DNA of 64,000 bases from JACVRM01 sp963809765 (GTDB lineage: Bacteria > Actinomycetota > Thermoleophilia > Gaiellales > Gaiellaceae). The number at the start of each line of letters is the position of its first letter. Position 1 is the stretch's first letter. Location: positions 496,001 to 560,000 of the forward strand of contig CAWEKT010000003.1 of assembly GCA_963809765.1 (NCBI GenBank), written 5' to 3'. The notes beneath the pieces are model-generated. The model saw only the letters and a program-made list of their open reading frames with translations, was not told the DNA's origin and did no database searches. Below, in pieces: positions 1 through 8,933 of this stretch. The position numbers and the translations under genes are program-made.

Positions 1-1025
1 GCGACGACGTCGCCGGGGCGTTCCCCGGCCTCGAGGCGGAGGTCGAGCTGCCACGGCTCGAACGGCTTGTCGGGCGCGTCCACGCGCCCGAGCGCCTTCT
101 CGGCCTGGCGCACCTTCGTCATCAGCGCGTGCGTCCCGCGGCGGTCCTGCCCGCCGGTCTTGTCTCCGAGCGACGCACCGCGCGTGCGAGCCTCGTTCCG
201 GCGCCGGGCAAGCAGCGCCGCAACCTCGCGCCGGCGCTCCTGGCCCTGCTCGAACTCCCGGTAGGTCCGCGCGCGCGCTTCGTCCCTGGCCGCCACGTAC
301 TCGCTCCACCCGCCCGCCCACTCGCGTAGCCGCCTGCTGCCTGGCTCGACCTCCGCGATCCGAGTGACGGTCGCGTCGAGGAACGCGCGGTCGTGCGAGA
401 CGACCACCACGCCGCCGGCGACGCCGCGCGAGGAAGCGCTCGAGCCGCTCGAGCCCGTCGAGGTCCAGGTCGTTCGTCGGCTCGTCCAGCAGGAAGACGT
501 CGAAGCGTGCGAGCAGGATCGCCGCGAGCGCGGCACGCCCGAGCTCACCGCCCGACATCGCTCCGAGCGGCCGGTCGAGCTCCACCGGCAGGCCGAGGTC
601 GGCGCAGACGGCGCGCGCGCGTGCCTCGAGGTCGTCGCCGCCGAGGGCGAGGAATCGCTCCAGCGCGGCATGGTGCTGCTCCACCAGCGAGGTGTCGTGC
701 GCGAGCAGGTCGGTGCAGCCGGTCGAGCTCGCGCTCTGCCGCCGCGACGCCGGTGCGCCGCGCCAGGTAGCACCGCAGCGTCTCGCCGGGCGCGAGGTCG
801 CGCTCCTGCGCCAGGTAGCCGACGAGCAGCTCCGGCGGGTCGCGTGCGGACGGCGCCGGCGTCGGGTGCCTCGAGCCCGCCCAGGATGCGGAGCAGCGTC
901 GACTTGCCGACCCCGTTGGGACCGACGAGGCCGAGCCGCGACCGCGGCCCCACGGCGAGTGCGACGTTGTCGAGTACGAGCTGGGCGCCGAACGACTTGG
1001 TGACGCCCTCGAGTGAGAGACGCAA
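1..1025 (-). CDS. ABC-F family ATP-binding protein (partial, frameshifted)
   Basis: Soluble twin-ATPase of the ABC-F type. Characterised members act on the ribosome or in antibiotic resistance; none is a transporter. The TTG start at 1025 is chosen for the AGGAGG seven bases upstream. Walker A (GPNGVGKST) lies near residue 35. The signature (MSGGELGRAALA) and Walker B with the ABC-F-type tail (LLDEPTNDLD) follow, then the H-loop (VVVSHDRAFLDATV) and a charged, Arg-rich linker. The second ATPase domain runs off the left edge. The reading frame changes near 855, 730 and 425, each time by one extra base, so the gene reads as intact in the organism with sequence errors in the contig. Which ABC-F subfamily it belongs to cannot be decided from this part. 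Confidence 0.85.
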   Translation of the reverse strand, partial: MRLSLEGVTKSFGAQLVLDNVALAVGPRSRLGLVGPNGVGKSTLLRILGGLEAPDAGAVRTRPAGAARRLPGAGARPRARRDAAVLPGAAHRRRGGRARARPAAPTCSRTTPRWWSSTMPRWSDSSPSAATTSRHARAPSAPTSACRWSSTGRSERCRAVSSGVPRSRRSCSHASTSSCWTSRRTTWTSTGSSGSSASSRGVAGGVVVVSHDRAFLDATVTRIAEVEPGSRRLREWAGGWSEYVAARDEARARTYREFEQGQERRREVAALLARRRNEARTRGASLGDKTGGQDRRGTHALMTKVRQAEKALGRVDAPDKPFEPWQLDLRLEAGERPGDVV

Positions 1026-1099
1026 GACGGAACCTCCTGGACGAGCTGGAACGCCGCGCTGGGCGGCGTGGTCTCAATGGCTTTCCGCTCTAGTCCGTC

Positions 1100-1129
1100 A
1101 TGGGAGGGCGCCGAAGCGCCGTCTCCCAT
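1100..1129 (-). terminator. Hairpin downstream of the DUF177 gene
   Basis: The segment begins ATGGGAG and ends CTCCCAT, a 7-bp outer stem, with GCGC/GCGC pairing inside around a CGAA loop. It lies between the DUF177 stop and the ABC-F start. There is no U-tract, so it may be a weak terminator or only an mRNA-stabilising hairpin. Confidence 0.5.
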
Positions 1130-1151
1130 CGTAGCGGCGGCCGCGGCGGCG

Positions 1152-1664
1152 TTACAACCGGTCGCGGAGGTCGGCAAGCGCGGCCCAGCGCGGGTCGCCG
1201 CCCTCGGCCTCGTGCTCGTGCGGCTCGTCGTTGAGGTTCCGCCCGCAGACGCCGCAGAGGCCCGCGCAGTCCTCGCGGCAGAGGATCTGCTCGGGCAGCA
1301 GGTCGGCGACGGCGTCGCGCGCCCACGCGACCAGGTCGAGCCGGTCGTCCTGGACGTAGGGCGTCGTGAGCTCCTCGTCGCCCTCGGGGTCGGTCGCCTG
1401 GTACTCCCGCGCGACCACGTCGAGCTCCAGCACCGCGTCCTCCAGGCAGCGGAAGCAGGGCCCGTGCAGTCGCACGGGGAGGCGCAGCTCGAACACCGTG
1501 CCGCTCGTCGCCTGGGTGACGGCCACCTCGGCGACGACCGTCTCCGGCACCGGCAGGTAGCGCTGCCCGCCGAGCTCGAACGGCTCGAGCGGGATGTCGT
1601 GGCGGTCGCGGTACTGCTCGCCGGAGCGCAGCCGCAGGGTACGGAGATTCAGGGTCGCGCTCAC
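1152..1664 (-). CDS. DUF177/YceD family protein
   Basis: 170 aa. The C-terminal third carries the family's metal-binding-type cysteine pattern: CRED-CAGLCGVCGRNLN near residues 128-145, with an earlier CFRC pair near residue 90. YceD homologues are linked to 23S rRNA accumulation and are usually cotranscribed with rpmF (L32). Here rpmF does not follow, because the 126-bp gap to the ABC-F gene is too short for it. The gene lies in the actinobacterial context of coaD and sepIVA (Rv2926c/Rv2927c-like order). Molecular function in this lineage is unknown. Intact. Confidence 0.85.
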   Translation of the reverse strand: MSATLNLRTLRLRSGEQYRDRHDIPLEPFELGGQRYLPVPETVVAEVAVTQATSGTVFELRLPVRLHGPCFRCLEDAVLELDVVAREYQATDPEGDEELTTPYVQDDRLDLVAWARDAVADLLPEQILCREDCAGLCGVCGRNLNDEPHEHEAEGGDPRWAALADLRDRL

Positions 1665-1751
1665 GCGGCCAGCGTAGCGCCGGTGTCTGCAGGGTCGACC
1701 GTTGGCGCACGGCTGGTCGACCCGGCGCGGACGGGTTCTGGCGAACAGCTC

Positions 1752-1858
1752 GGGTCAGTCCCCTGCGGGACCGACGTTCAGCGACGCCGAGCGTCACTGA
1801 GGGGACAGACCCGTCAGTGACGACGGAGCGTCACTGAGTGACGACGAGCGTCTACTGA
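1752..1858. repeat. Cluster of short repeats and hairpins between sepIVA-like and DUF177 genes
   Basis: Three near-identical units of about 20 bp, GACGNCGRAGCGTCNACTGA-like, lie at 1781-1800, 1817-1836 and 1838-1858. The middle one forms an 8-bp perfect stem (CAGTGACG/CGTCACTG). A GGGTCAGTCCCC and a partly complementary GGGGACAGACCC at 1801-1812 flank the first unit. The last unit overlaps the stop codon of the sepIVA-like gene, so the cluster begins exactly where that gene ends. Confidence 0.65.
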
Positions 1859-2355
1859 AGCGGGTCGTCGCCGTCTGGTGCCGCGCTGACCGCGGCGGTG
1901 ACCGTCTCCTGGGAGCGCTCCTGGAGCCGCTCGCGCCCGCGGCGCACGGCGCCGAGGAACTTGTCCAGGTTGACCTCGAGGGTGGAGAGGATGCTGTCCG
2001 CCCAGTCCTCCATCTCGAGGCGGGTCTCGCGGGCCGAGCGCCTGGCCTCTTCGATGATCTCCTGAGCCTGCCGCTCGGCGAGCTTGACGATCTCGGTCTG
2101 CGAGGCCTCGCGCAGTGCCTGCTCCCTGGCCTCGCCGACCATCCGGTCGGTCTCTCGCTTCGCCTCGGCGAGCATCTCCTGGCGCTCCTTGACGATCCAG
2201 CGAGCCTGCTTGATCTCCTCGGGAATGGTCGCGCGCATCTGGTCGAGGATCTCGTAGATCTCCTCCCGGTCGATGCGGACCTGGTCGGTGAGCGGGACGG
2301 CCTTCGCGTTGTGCACGAGGTCGTCGAGACGGTCGATGAGCACGAGGACATCCAT
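1852..2355 (-). CDS. SepIVA-like DivIVA-domain coiled-coil protein
   Basis: 167 aa, predicted almost entirely helical and coiled coil: long Glu/Arg/Ala heptads from about residue 40 to 145, no membrane segment. It resembles the Rv2927c/SepIVA family, which helps organise septum and cell-wall synthesis in mycobacteria. The same neighbours (DUF177 downstream, coaD/rsmD upstream) support this. The start is ATG 2355. TACACT at 2364-2369 leaves eight bases to the ATG, which suggests a leaderless transcript. The name is given by resemblance and synteny, not by a diagnostic motif. Confidence 0.75.
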   Translation of the reverse strand: MDVLVLIDRLDDLVHNAKAVPLTDQVRIDREEIYEILDQMRATIPEEIKQARWIVKERQEMLAEAKRETDRMVGEAREQALREASQTEIVKLAERQAQEIIEEARRSARETRLEMEDWADSILSTLEVNLDKFLGAVRRGRERLQERSQETVTAAVSAAPDGDDPLQ

Positions 2356-2414
2356 GGCTCAGGAGTGTAGACACCTGGTCGGCGCGCGCCACGTGCGCGG
2401 CCTCGAGCGTGCGT

Positions 2415-2941
<527 letters not shown>

Positions 2942-2945
<4 letters not shown>

Positions 2946-3484
2946 GCCGCCCCCTCGAACACGGTCAGTCGCGCCGCGCCGTAGCGCCGGCTCGTGCGCT
3001 TGGGCAGCGGCAGCTCCGGCTCGTCGCGGGCGGGCGTCTCCAGGACGGCGGTGCCGTGTGGCTCGAGCACTGCCGGAAGGTACCGCTCCAGCAGCGGCAG
3101 GACCTCGACGAAGTGGTCGTAGGGCGGGTCGACGAGGACGATGTCGTAGCGGCGGCGCGCCGCGGCCTCCGCCGCGAGCGCCCGGCCCGCGTCCTGGCAG
3201 AGCACGACGGCGCCCGTCAGCCGCAGCGTGTCGAGGTTCTGCTCGATGGCGCGGCACGCTGCCTTGTCGCTCTCCACGAAGACCGCCTGCGCCGCTCCCC
3301 GCGAGAGCGCCTCCAGGCCCATCGCGCCCGAGCCCGCGTAGAGATCGAGGACGCGGGCGTCCTCGACGATCGGCCCGAGGAGGTTGAAGGCGGCCTCGCG
3401 CACGCGATCGGCCGTCGGCCGCGTCTCCTGGCCGCGAGGCGCACGGATCGTGTGCCCCTTGCGTGCGCCGGCGATGATCCGCAC
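2942..3484 (-). CDS. rsmD: 16S rRNA (guanine966-N2)-methyltransferase RsmD
   Basis: 180 aa. The SAM-binding loop is VLDLYAGSGAMGLEAL near residue 45 and the catalytic NPPY-type motif is VLVDPPYD near residue 120. It modifies G966 of 16S rRNA on the small subunit. The GTG start at 3484 gives the family-typical beginning VRIIAGARKG. It overlaps coaD by four bases. The upstream kelch gene ends about 10 bp away, but it is unlikely to belong to the same functional unit. Confidence 0.93.
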
Positions 3485-3495
3485 GGCGCGTGAAG

Positions 3496-4591
3496 CTACC
3501 GGGCGGCGATCACCCGGGCCTGCACTGGTGACGGCGATGCGGTCGTCGTAGCCGCCGGCGAGCAGCACGAGCCCGTTTCGCAGGCGCGTCGCGGTCGAGA
3601 ACGGAGAGGGCCCGCCGAGGCCCGGGCCGCGAGGTGAATCGCTTGCGCACAGGGTCGTAGAGCTCGGCCCTGGCTCCGCCGCCGCCGACGAGCACCGCGC
3701 CCGACGGCGAGCGTGACGACCGCGTCGGTGATCTTGAACCGCGCCTCGTGCATCGGGATCACCTGCACGAAGCGGTCGGTCTCGGCGTCGAAGAGCTCGG
3801 CGCTCGCGTAGCGGCCGCGGAAGTCGCTCGCATCGGAGCCCGCCGACGACGAGCGCGTCACCGTCGCGCAGCGCCGCGAGCGCGTGCTTGTGCCGGGGCC
3901 TCTCGAGGGAGCCGACCCGTGCGAAGCGGCCGCTCGCCGGGTCGTACACCTCGGCGCTCGCGAGCACGCCGTCTCGTTCGAGCCGCCCACGACGAGCACC
4001 CGGCCGTCACGCAGCAGCACCGCCGCATGCGCGGCGCGCGCGTCTCCCGAGTGACCCCGTCGCCGTGAAGCGGCGCGTCCGCGGGTCGTAGAGCTCGGCG
4101 CTCGCGAGCGTGCGACTCGCCGTCTCGAGCCGCCGACGACCAGGACGCGGCCGTCGCGGAGCCGCGTCGCCGTGTGCCCGCCGCGGCGCGCAGCCATCCG
4201 CCCGACGCGGACGAAGCGGTTCTGCGGCCGGGACGTAGAGCTCGGCCGATGCGAGCGGCGGCGGCCCCTCGCCGGACCAGCCGCCCGCGAGCAGCACGCC
4301 GCCCGAGCCGAGGCTCGTCGCCGGTGTGACCGACCCGCCGGCCAAGCAGGCGCGGGCCGGGCCGCATGCCGCGCGCGCGGGTCGTAGATCTCGCGTCGAC
4401 GCCGAGCGGGCGTCGGTCTCGCAGCCGTGCAGCGTGCAGCCGCCGGCGACCAGGACGCGGCCGGAGGGAAGCAGCGTGGCGGTGTGCACCGCGCGCGGTA
4501 CGCGCAGGGAGATGCCGCCGGCGGGGGTGCCGCCCGCCCCGGAGGCGGTCGTGAGCACGAGCAGGACGGCGAGCGCAGCGACTCCCTTCAC
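3496..4591 (-). CDS. Secreted kelch/galactose-oxidase-like repeat protein (frameshifted)
   Basis: Begins with a signal peptide (VKGVAALAVLLVLTTASGAGG) and is followed by about six kelch-type units. Recurring phrases are HTATLLPSGRVLVAGG, ASAELYDP and GRVLVVGGS; each unit is about 50 aa and would form one blade of a beta-propeller. It is probably extracellular, with no visible catalytic residues and no wall anchor. Several single-base shifts scatter the units over all three frames, so the exact end (stop at 3496 in one frame) is uncertain. The GTG start at 4591 has a GAGGGAG only one base away; the upstream ATG at 4618 is possible. Confidence 0.7.
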
Positions 4592-4630
4592 GCTCCCTCT
4601 ACACCAGCTCGGCCGCATCGGTTCCTCGAG

Positions 4631-5116
4631 TCAGAGCGGTTCGACGCGCTCGCTGCCGTCGGCTTCCACCGTGCGCCGCCAACGCGACCCGGGCTCGAGC
4701 CCGCCGCGGAGGTAGCGGGCCGTCAGCGGCTGCCAGCTGATGCCGTCCAGCCGCCGGCAGGCCTCCTCGAGCGGCACCCAGGCGGCTTCGCGCACGAGCC
4801 CGTCGGGATCGGCCGGCCGCGGTGTCACCTCGCCGTGCCAGCGGGCGACGTCCCACGTCCAGACCATGCCGCTCCAGCCGTCGAGGCGGTCCTCGACCTC
4901 GACGAGGAACGCCGGCGCCCCCGGATGGACGACGATCACGCCCGTTTCCTCGCGCAGCTCGCGGGCGAGCGCCGCGTAGCGCCGCTCGCGCGGCTCGACC
5001 CGGCCGCCCGGGACCGTCCAGTAGGGCGCCTCGCCGGGTCCCGCCTGACGAACCATCAGCAGGTCGTCCGCACGACGCACGAGGCCGCAGACGATCTGAA
5101 GGTCAGGCTCGGCCAA
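4631..5116 (-). CDS. Nudix hydrolase
   Basis: 161 aa with a complete Nudix box near residues 38-60: glycine at GRVEPRE, then ARELREETGV. The box binds Mg2+ and cleaves nucleoside diphosphates linked to another moiety. Substrate specificity cannot be read from the sequence. The N-terminal LQIVCGLVRRADDLLMVRQ is typical of MutT/ADP-ribose-pyrophosphatase-like members. It lies six bases downstream of the recG stop, so it is likely cotranscribed with recG. Intact. Confidence 0.88.
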   Translation of the reverse strand: MAEPDLQIVCGLVRRADDLLMVRQAGPGEAPYWTVPGGRVEPRERRYAALARELREETGVIVVHPGAPAFLVEVEDRLDGWSGMVWTWDVARWHGEVTPRPADPDGLVREAAWVPLEEACRRLDGISWQPLTARYLRGGLEPGSRWRRTVEADGSERVEPL

Positions 5117-5122
5117 CGGCGC

Positions 5123-7267
5123 TCAGGCGAGCCGGTCGCTCTCCGCCCGCCCGAACACGCGCGCCACCTCGTCGCTGAGCGGGCCGTCGTAGTCGACCAG
5201 GCGCTCGGCCTGCCGGCGCGCCTGCTCGAGCAGCGGCCGGTCCTTGCGCAGGCGCGTGAAGCGCAGGTCCGAGAGCCCGGACTGGCGCGTGCCGAGCAGC
5301 TGCCCTTCGCCACGGAGCTCGAGGTCGACCTCGGCGAGCTCGAAGCCGTCGGTGGTCGCGACCAGGGCTTCCAGGCGTGCTCTCGCGGAATCGGTCAGCT
5401 CCTCCTTCGCGCGCGACACGAGCAGGCAGTAGGACTGCTCGGCGCCGCGACCGACCCGGCCGCGCAGCTGGTGCAGCTGGGCGAGCCCGAAGCGGTCGGC
5501 CTCTTGCACGATCATGATCGTGGCGTTCGGGACGTCGACCCCGACCTCGATCACGGTCGTGGCGACGAGTACGTCGAGCTCACGCGCCTTGAAGCGGGCC
5601 ATCAGGTCGCGACGCTCGGCCGGCCGCAGGCGGCCGTGGAGCAGGCCGACGCGGTAGCCGCGCAGCTCGCCCCGCTGGAGCCGCTCGGCCTCCTGCTCGG
5701 CGGCGCGGGCGACGCTCGTCTCCGACTCCTCGATCAGCGGGCAGACGACGTACGCCTGGCGGCCGTCGTCGAGGTGCCGGCGCAGCCGGGTGTACGCCTC
5801 GGCCGACCGGTCCTGGGTCACCCACGCGGTGACGATCGGCTTGCGGTCCGCCGGCGGCTTCGCGATCTCGCTCACGGACAGGTCGCCGTAGACGGTGAGC
5901 GCCAGCGTCCGGGGGATCGGCGTGGCGGTCATGTGCAGGAGGTGGGGCGCCCGCTCGCCGGCGCGCGCGAGCACCCCGCGCTGCTCGACCCCGAAGCGGT
6001 GCTGCTCGTCGACGACTGCGACCGCCAGGTCGGCGAACTCGACCTCGTCCTGGATGAGCGCGTGCGTGCCGACGGCGATGTGCGCCTCACCGGCGGCGAT
6101 GGCGGCGCGCGCCCGCGCATGCTCGGTCGCCGAGAGGGAGCTCGTCAGCAGCTCGACCCGGACGCCGAGGCCGGCGCAGATCTCGTCGAGCGTCAGGAAG
6201 TGCTGCTCGGCGAGCGTCTCGGTCGGGGCCATCAACGCGCCCTGGCCGCCCGCTTCGATCGCGCGCAGGAGCGCGTAGAGCGCGACGACCGTCTTGCCCG
6301 AGCCCACGTCCCCCTGGAGCAGCCGGTCCATGGGCCGCTCGCGCGCAAGGTCGTGGTCGATCTCGCCGATCGCCGCCTCCTGCGCGTCCGTGAGCCGGAA
6401 CGGCAGCGCGTCGCGGTAGCGCGAGAGCAGGTCGCCCGGCGGCGGCAGGGCCGTCGCGAGCGCCGCCTGCCGGTCGCGGCCGCGGCGCAGCAGCCCGACC
6501 TGAAGCACCAGGAGCTCGTCGAAGGCGAGGCGCTTCCTGCCGGTCTCGGCCTCGGCGAGCGAGGCGGGGCGGTGCACGGCGACGAGCGCGTCTCCGCGCA
6601 GCGGCAGGCCCAGGTCGGTCCGCACCTCCGCGGGCAGCGCGTCCGGGTCGTCGCGGGCATGGACGAGGACGATGCCGACGAGCTCGCGCAGCTTCTTGAC
6701 GCTCACCTCCTCGCTCGCCGGGTAGACCGGTGCGTGGTCGGCGGTCTCGTTGGCGTCGCCCAGGTCGTACGAGCGGACGGTGAAGTCGCCGCGCCCGCCG
6801 CGCAGGGACCCGCGCAGGCGCACACGGGTGCCGGGCTGCAGACGGTCGGCCAGCCAGACCTGGTTGAACCAGACCGCCGTGACCTGGCCGCTGCCGTCGT
6901 CGATGCGCGCACGGACGAGCGAGAGCCGCCGCGCCGTGCGCTGCACGTTGACGCTCCGGACGACGCCGCCGATCACGACCTCCTCCTCACCGAAGAGGTC
7001 CGCGATCCGCCGCTCCGGCGCAGCCTCCTCGTACCGACGCGGGACGTGGTGGAGCAGGTCGCCGACCGAGCGCAGTCCGAGGCCGGCAAGCCGCTTCTCG
7101 ACCACGGGGCCGACGCCGGCGAGCGACGAGAGCGGCCGCGCGAGCACCTCCGGCCGGGGCGACCGCGGGGTCGACGAGGTGTCGGGCGTACCACCGGCGA
7201 AGCCGGGGCGGGTCAGAGCGGGCGCGGCTGCGATCTCGCCGAGGATAGAGACGGCCGCAGCGGACAC
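5123..7267 (-). CDS. recG: ATP-dependent DNA helicase RecG
   Basis: 714 aa, intact and of normal length. An N-terminal wedge/OB-fold region (residues ~50-220) contains a helix-hairpin-helix-like SLAGVGPVVEKRLAGLGL. It is followed by the SF2 motor with Walker A GDVGSGKTVVALY, a DExH-type VVDEQHRFGVEQ, the motif III sequence TATPIPRTLALT and the C-terminal RGRVGRGAEQSYC. It remodels stalled replication forks and Holliday junctions. The start is GTG 7267. A conserved dispersed repeat lies directly upstream and may carry its promoter. Confidence 0.97.
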   Translation of the reverse strand: MSAAAVSILGEIAAAPALTRPGFAGGTPDTSSTPRSPRPEVLARPLSSLAGVGPVVEKRLAGLGLRSVGDLLHHVPRRYEEAAPERRIADLFGEEEVVIGGVVRSVNVQRTARRLSLVRARIDDGSGQVTAVWFNQVWLADRLQPGTRVRLRGSLRGGRGDFTVRSYDLGDANETADHAPVYPASEEVSVKKLRELVGIVLVHARDDPDALPAEVRTDLGLPLRGDALVAVHRPASLAEAETGRKRLAFDELLVLQVGLLRRGRDRQAALATALPPPGDLLSRYRDALPFRLTDAQEAAIGEIDHDLARERPMDRLLQGDVGSGKTVVALYALLRAIEAGGQGALMAPTETLAEQHFLTLDEICAGLGVRVELLTSSLSATEHARARAAIAAGEAHIAVGTHALIQDEVEFADLAVAVVDEQHRFGVEQRGVLARAGERAPHLLHMTATPIPRTLALTVYGDLSVSEIAKPPADRKPIVTAWVTQDRSAEAYTRLRRHLDDGRQAYVVCPLIEESETSVARAAEQEAERLQRGELRGYRVGLLHGRLRPAERRDLMARFKARELDVLVATTVIEVGVDVPNATIMIVQEADRFGLAQLHQLRGRVGRGAEQSYCLLVSRAKEELTDSARARLEALVATTDGFELAEVDLELRGEGQLLGTRQSGLSDLRFTRLRKDRPLLEQARRQAERLVDYDGPLSDEVARVFGRAESDRLA

Positions 7268-7490
7268 GCGCCCTTGTGGATGAACCGGCGCACAGCCTGC
7301 GCGCTCTCGTCACGGACACGTGCGCGGTTCGCCGCTACCGTCGGAGACGGGCGGGTGGTGGAGGACGCTCTCCCCTTGGGAGGGCGGGGCACGCGGTGGC
7401 AGGGTCTTGCCGGGACCTGTCTCGAGTGGCCATGTCCGTCAGCCGGCCCGGTGCGGCGAGGGGACGGACAGTGCAGGCCCGTCCGGGAGG
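7268..7490. repeat. Intergenic dispersed repeat, copy A
   Basis: The stretch 7276-7390 matches 41642-41754 over its whole length. There is an exact 22-bp core at 7346-7367 (matching 41711-41732) and an exact 20-bp core at 7371-7390 (matching 41735-41754), the second containing CCCCTTGGGAGGGCGGGG. Both copies have the same orientation and both lie just upstream of a minus-strand gene (recG, ispE) and downstream of another. I see no coding sequence in it. Confidence 0.75.
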
Positions 7491-8786
7491 CTAGGGCTGC
7501 TCGACGGGCTCGGCGACGCCGTGCCCGTTGCCGTCCATGAACTCCACCTGCAGCCGCTCGATCCGGGCGCCCTCGGTCTCGACCACCTCGAAGCGAAGCC
7601 CGTTCCAGACGACCTCGTCACCCGTCTCCGGCGCCCGGCCGAGCTCGCCGAAGACGAAGCCCGCGACCGTGTGGTAGTCCTCCTGCGGCAGCTCCATCCG
7701 GAACTGCTCGTTGAAGTCGTCGATCGGGAACGTGCCGTCGATGCGGATGCGGTGGTCGTCGAGCCGCTCGACGTCCTCGTCCGGGAGGTCGTACTCGTCC
7801 TCGATCTCGCCGACGATCTCCTCGAGCAGGTTTTCCAGCGTGACGATGCCCTGCATCGCCCCGTACTCGTCCACGACGATCGCGAGGTGCTGGTTGGTGC
7901 GCCGGAACTCGGCCAGCAGCGCGGCGAGATCCTTCGTCTCCGGCACGACGATCGCGGGCCGGAGCAGCGCCTCGACCCCCACGTTCTCGATCCCCTCGGC
8001 GTAGAGCGCCTTGAAGAGGTCGCGCACGTGCAGGATGCCGACGATCTCGTCGATCGTGCCGCGGTAGGCCGGGTAGCGCGTGAAGGGCGAGTCGATCACG
8101 GCCGCGAGGCACTCCTCGGCGGGGAGGTCGACGGAGATGGCCACGACCTCGGGCCGCGGGACCATCACCTCGTGCACCTCCTTGTCGGCGAAGTCGAAGG
8201 CTTTGTAGATCAGCTCCTGCTCGGCTTCGGGGATCTCCTCGGTCTGGGCCACGAGCAGGCGGATGTCCTCCTCGGTGTGGAACGCCGTCCCGGCCGGCGC
8301 CGGCTTGACGCCGAACAGGCGCGAGACGCCGTTCGCAGAGCGCTGGAACACCCACACGAGCGGCCAGGTGATGCGCGCGAGCAGGTCGAGCGGCGCGGCC
8401 AGCCAGATGGCGAGCTGCTCGGCCCGCTGCAGCGCGATCGCCTTCGGCACCAGCTCGCCGAAGGTCACGCTCAGGTACGTCAGGACTGCGAACGCGATCG
8501 CGAAGGACACCGCCCGTGGGATGTCGGGCAGAAGCGACGAGACAAGCGGCTCGCCGACAGCACCCATCGCGATCCCGAAGACGGTGATGCCGACCTGCAC
8601 CGTGCTGATGAAGCGCACGGGCTCGTCCATCAGCCGCAGCGCGTGCGCAGCGCCGCGCTTCCCCTGCTCGGCGTCCTCCTGCAGGCGTGACCGGCGGGCC
8701 GTGACGAGCGCGTACTCGGCCGCGACGAAGACCGCATTCCCGGCCACCAGGCCGACAACGATGAGGATGCGTAGGAGTTCGCTCAC
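7491..8786 (-). CDS. CorC/HlyC-type transporter-associated membrane protein (DUF21-CBS-CorC_HlyC)
   Basis: 431 aa. An N-terminal DUF21/CNNM region with about three membrane segments (residues 1-165, including YLSVTFGELVPKAIAL) precedes paired CBS domains (residues ~200-330, starting EVMVPRPEVVAISVD). A C-terminal CorC_HlyC/TerC-associated domain follows (FRMELPQEDYHTVAGFVFG). The family is implicated in Mg2+/Co2+ efflux or homeostasis, and older haemolysin annotations are historical. The GTG start at 8786 directly precedes the first hydrophobic helix. Intact. Confidence 0.93.
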   Translation of the reverse strand: MSELLRILIVVGLVAGNAVFVAAEYALVTARRSRLQEDAEQGKRGAAHALRLMDEPVRFISTVQVGITVFGIAMGAVGEPLVSSLLPDIPRAVSFAIAFAVLTYLSVTFGELVPKAIALQRAEQLAIWLAAPLDLLARITWPLVWVFQRSANGVSRLFGVKPAPAGTAFHTEEDIRLLVAQTEEIPEAEQELIYKAFDFADKEVHEVMVPRPEVVAISVDLPAEECLAAVIDSPFTRYPAYRGTIDEIVGILHVRDLFKALYAEGIENVGVEALLRPAIVVPETKDLAALLAEFRRTNQHLAIVVDEYGAMQGIVTLENLLEEIVGEIEDEYDLPDEDVERLDDHRIRIDGTFPIDDFNEQFRMELPQEDYHTVAGFVFGELGRAPETGDEVVWNGLRFEVVETEGARIERLQVEFMDGNGHGVAEPVEQP

Positions 8787-8907
8787 GCCCCGACTCCAGG
8801 GGCGGAGGTACTAGGCGGGTGGTCGTCGTCCAACTGCTCCGAGTATAGCCCGGGTCCGGCCTGCTGAATCATCCCGAGGCACGGCTTCCGCCCGCCCGGA
8901 CATGACA

Positions 8908-8926
8908 CGAACATGTGTTCTATACT
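8908..8926 (+). promoter_or_regulatory. LexA (SOS) box overlapping a -10 element
   Basis: CGAACATGTGTTCT at 8908-8921 fits the Gram-positive/actinobacterial SOS box (GAAC, four bases, GTTC). Its last base is the first of TATACT (8921-8926), a strong -10 element, and the radical SAM gene's ATG starts seven bases after that. Repressor binding would therefore block RNA polymerase directly, and the transcript is probably leaderless. Confidence 0.85.
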
Positions 8927-8933
8927 GCCTGCA

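Noticed and set aside
1026..1151. Expected rpmF (L32) gene after DUF177
   Set aside because: The gap is 126 bp and holds only a hairpin; no ribosomal-protein sequence in any frame.
4427..7540. 1037-codon open frame on the plus strand opposite recG and the Nudix gene
   Set aside because: It is antisense to two clear genes and has low-complexity Arg/Ala/Asp content with no domain; a by-product of high GC.
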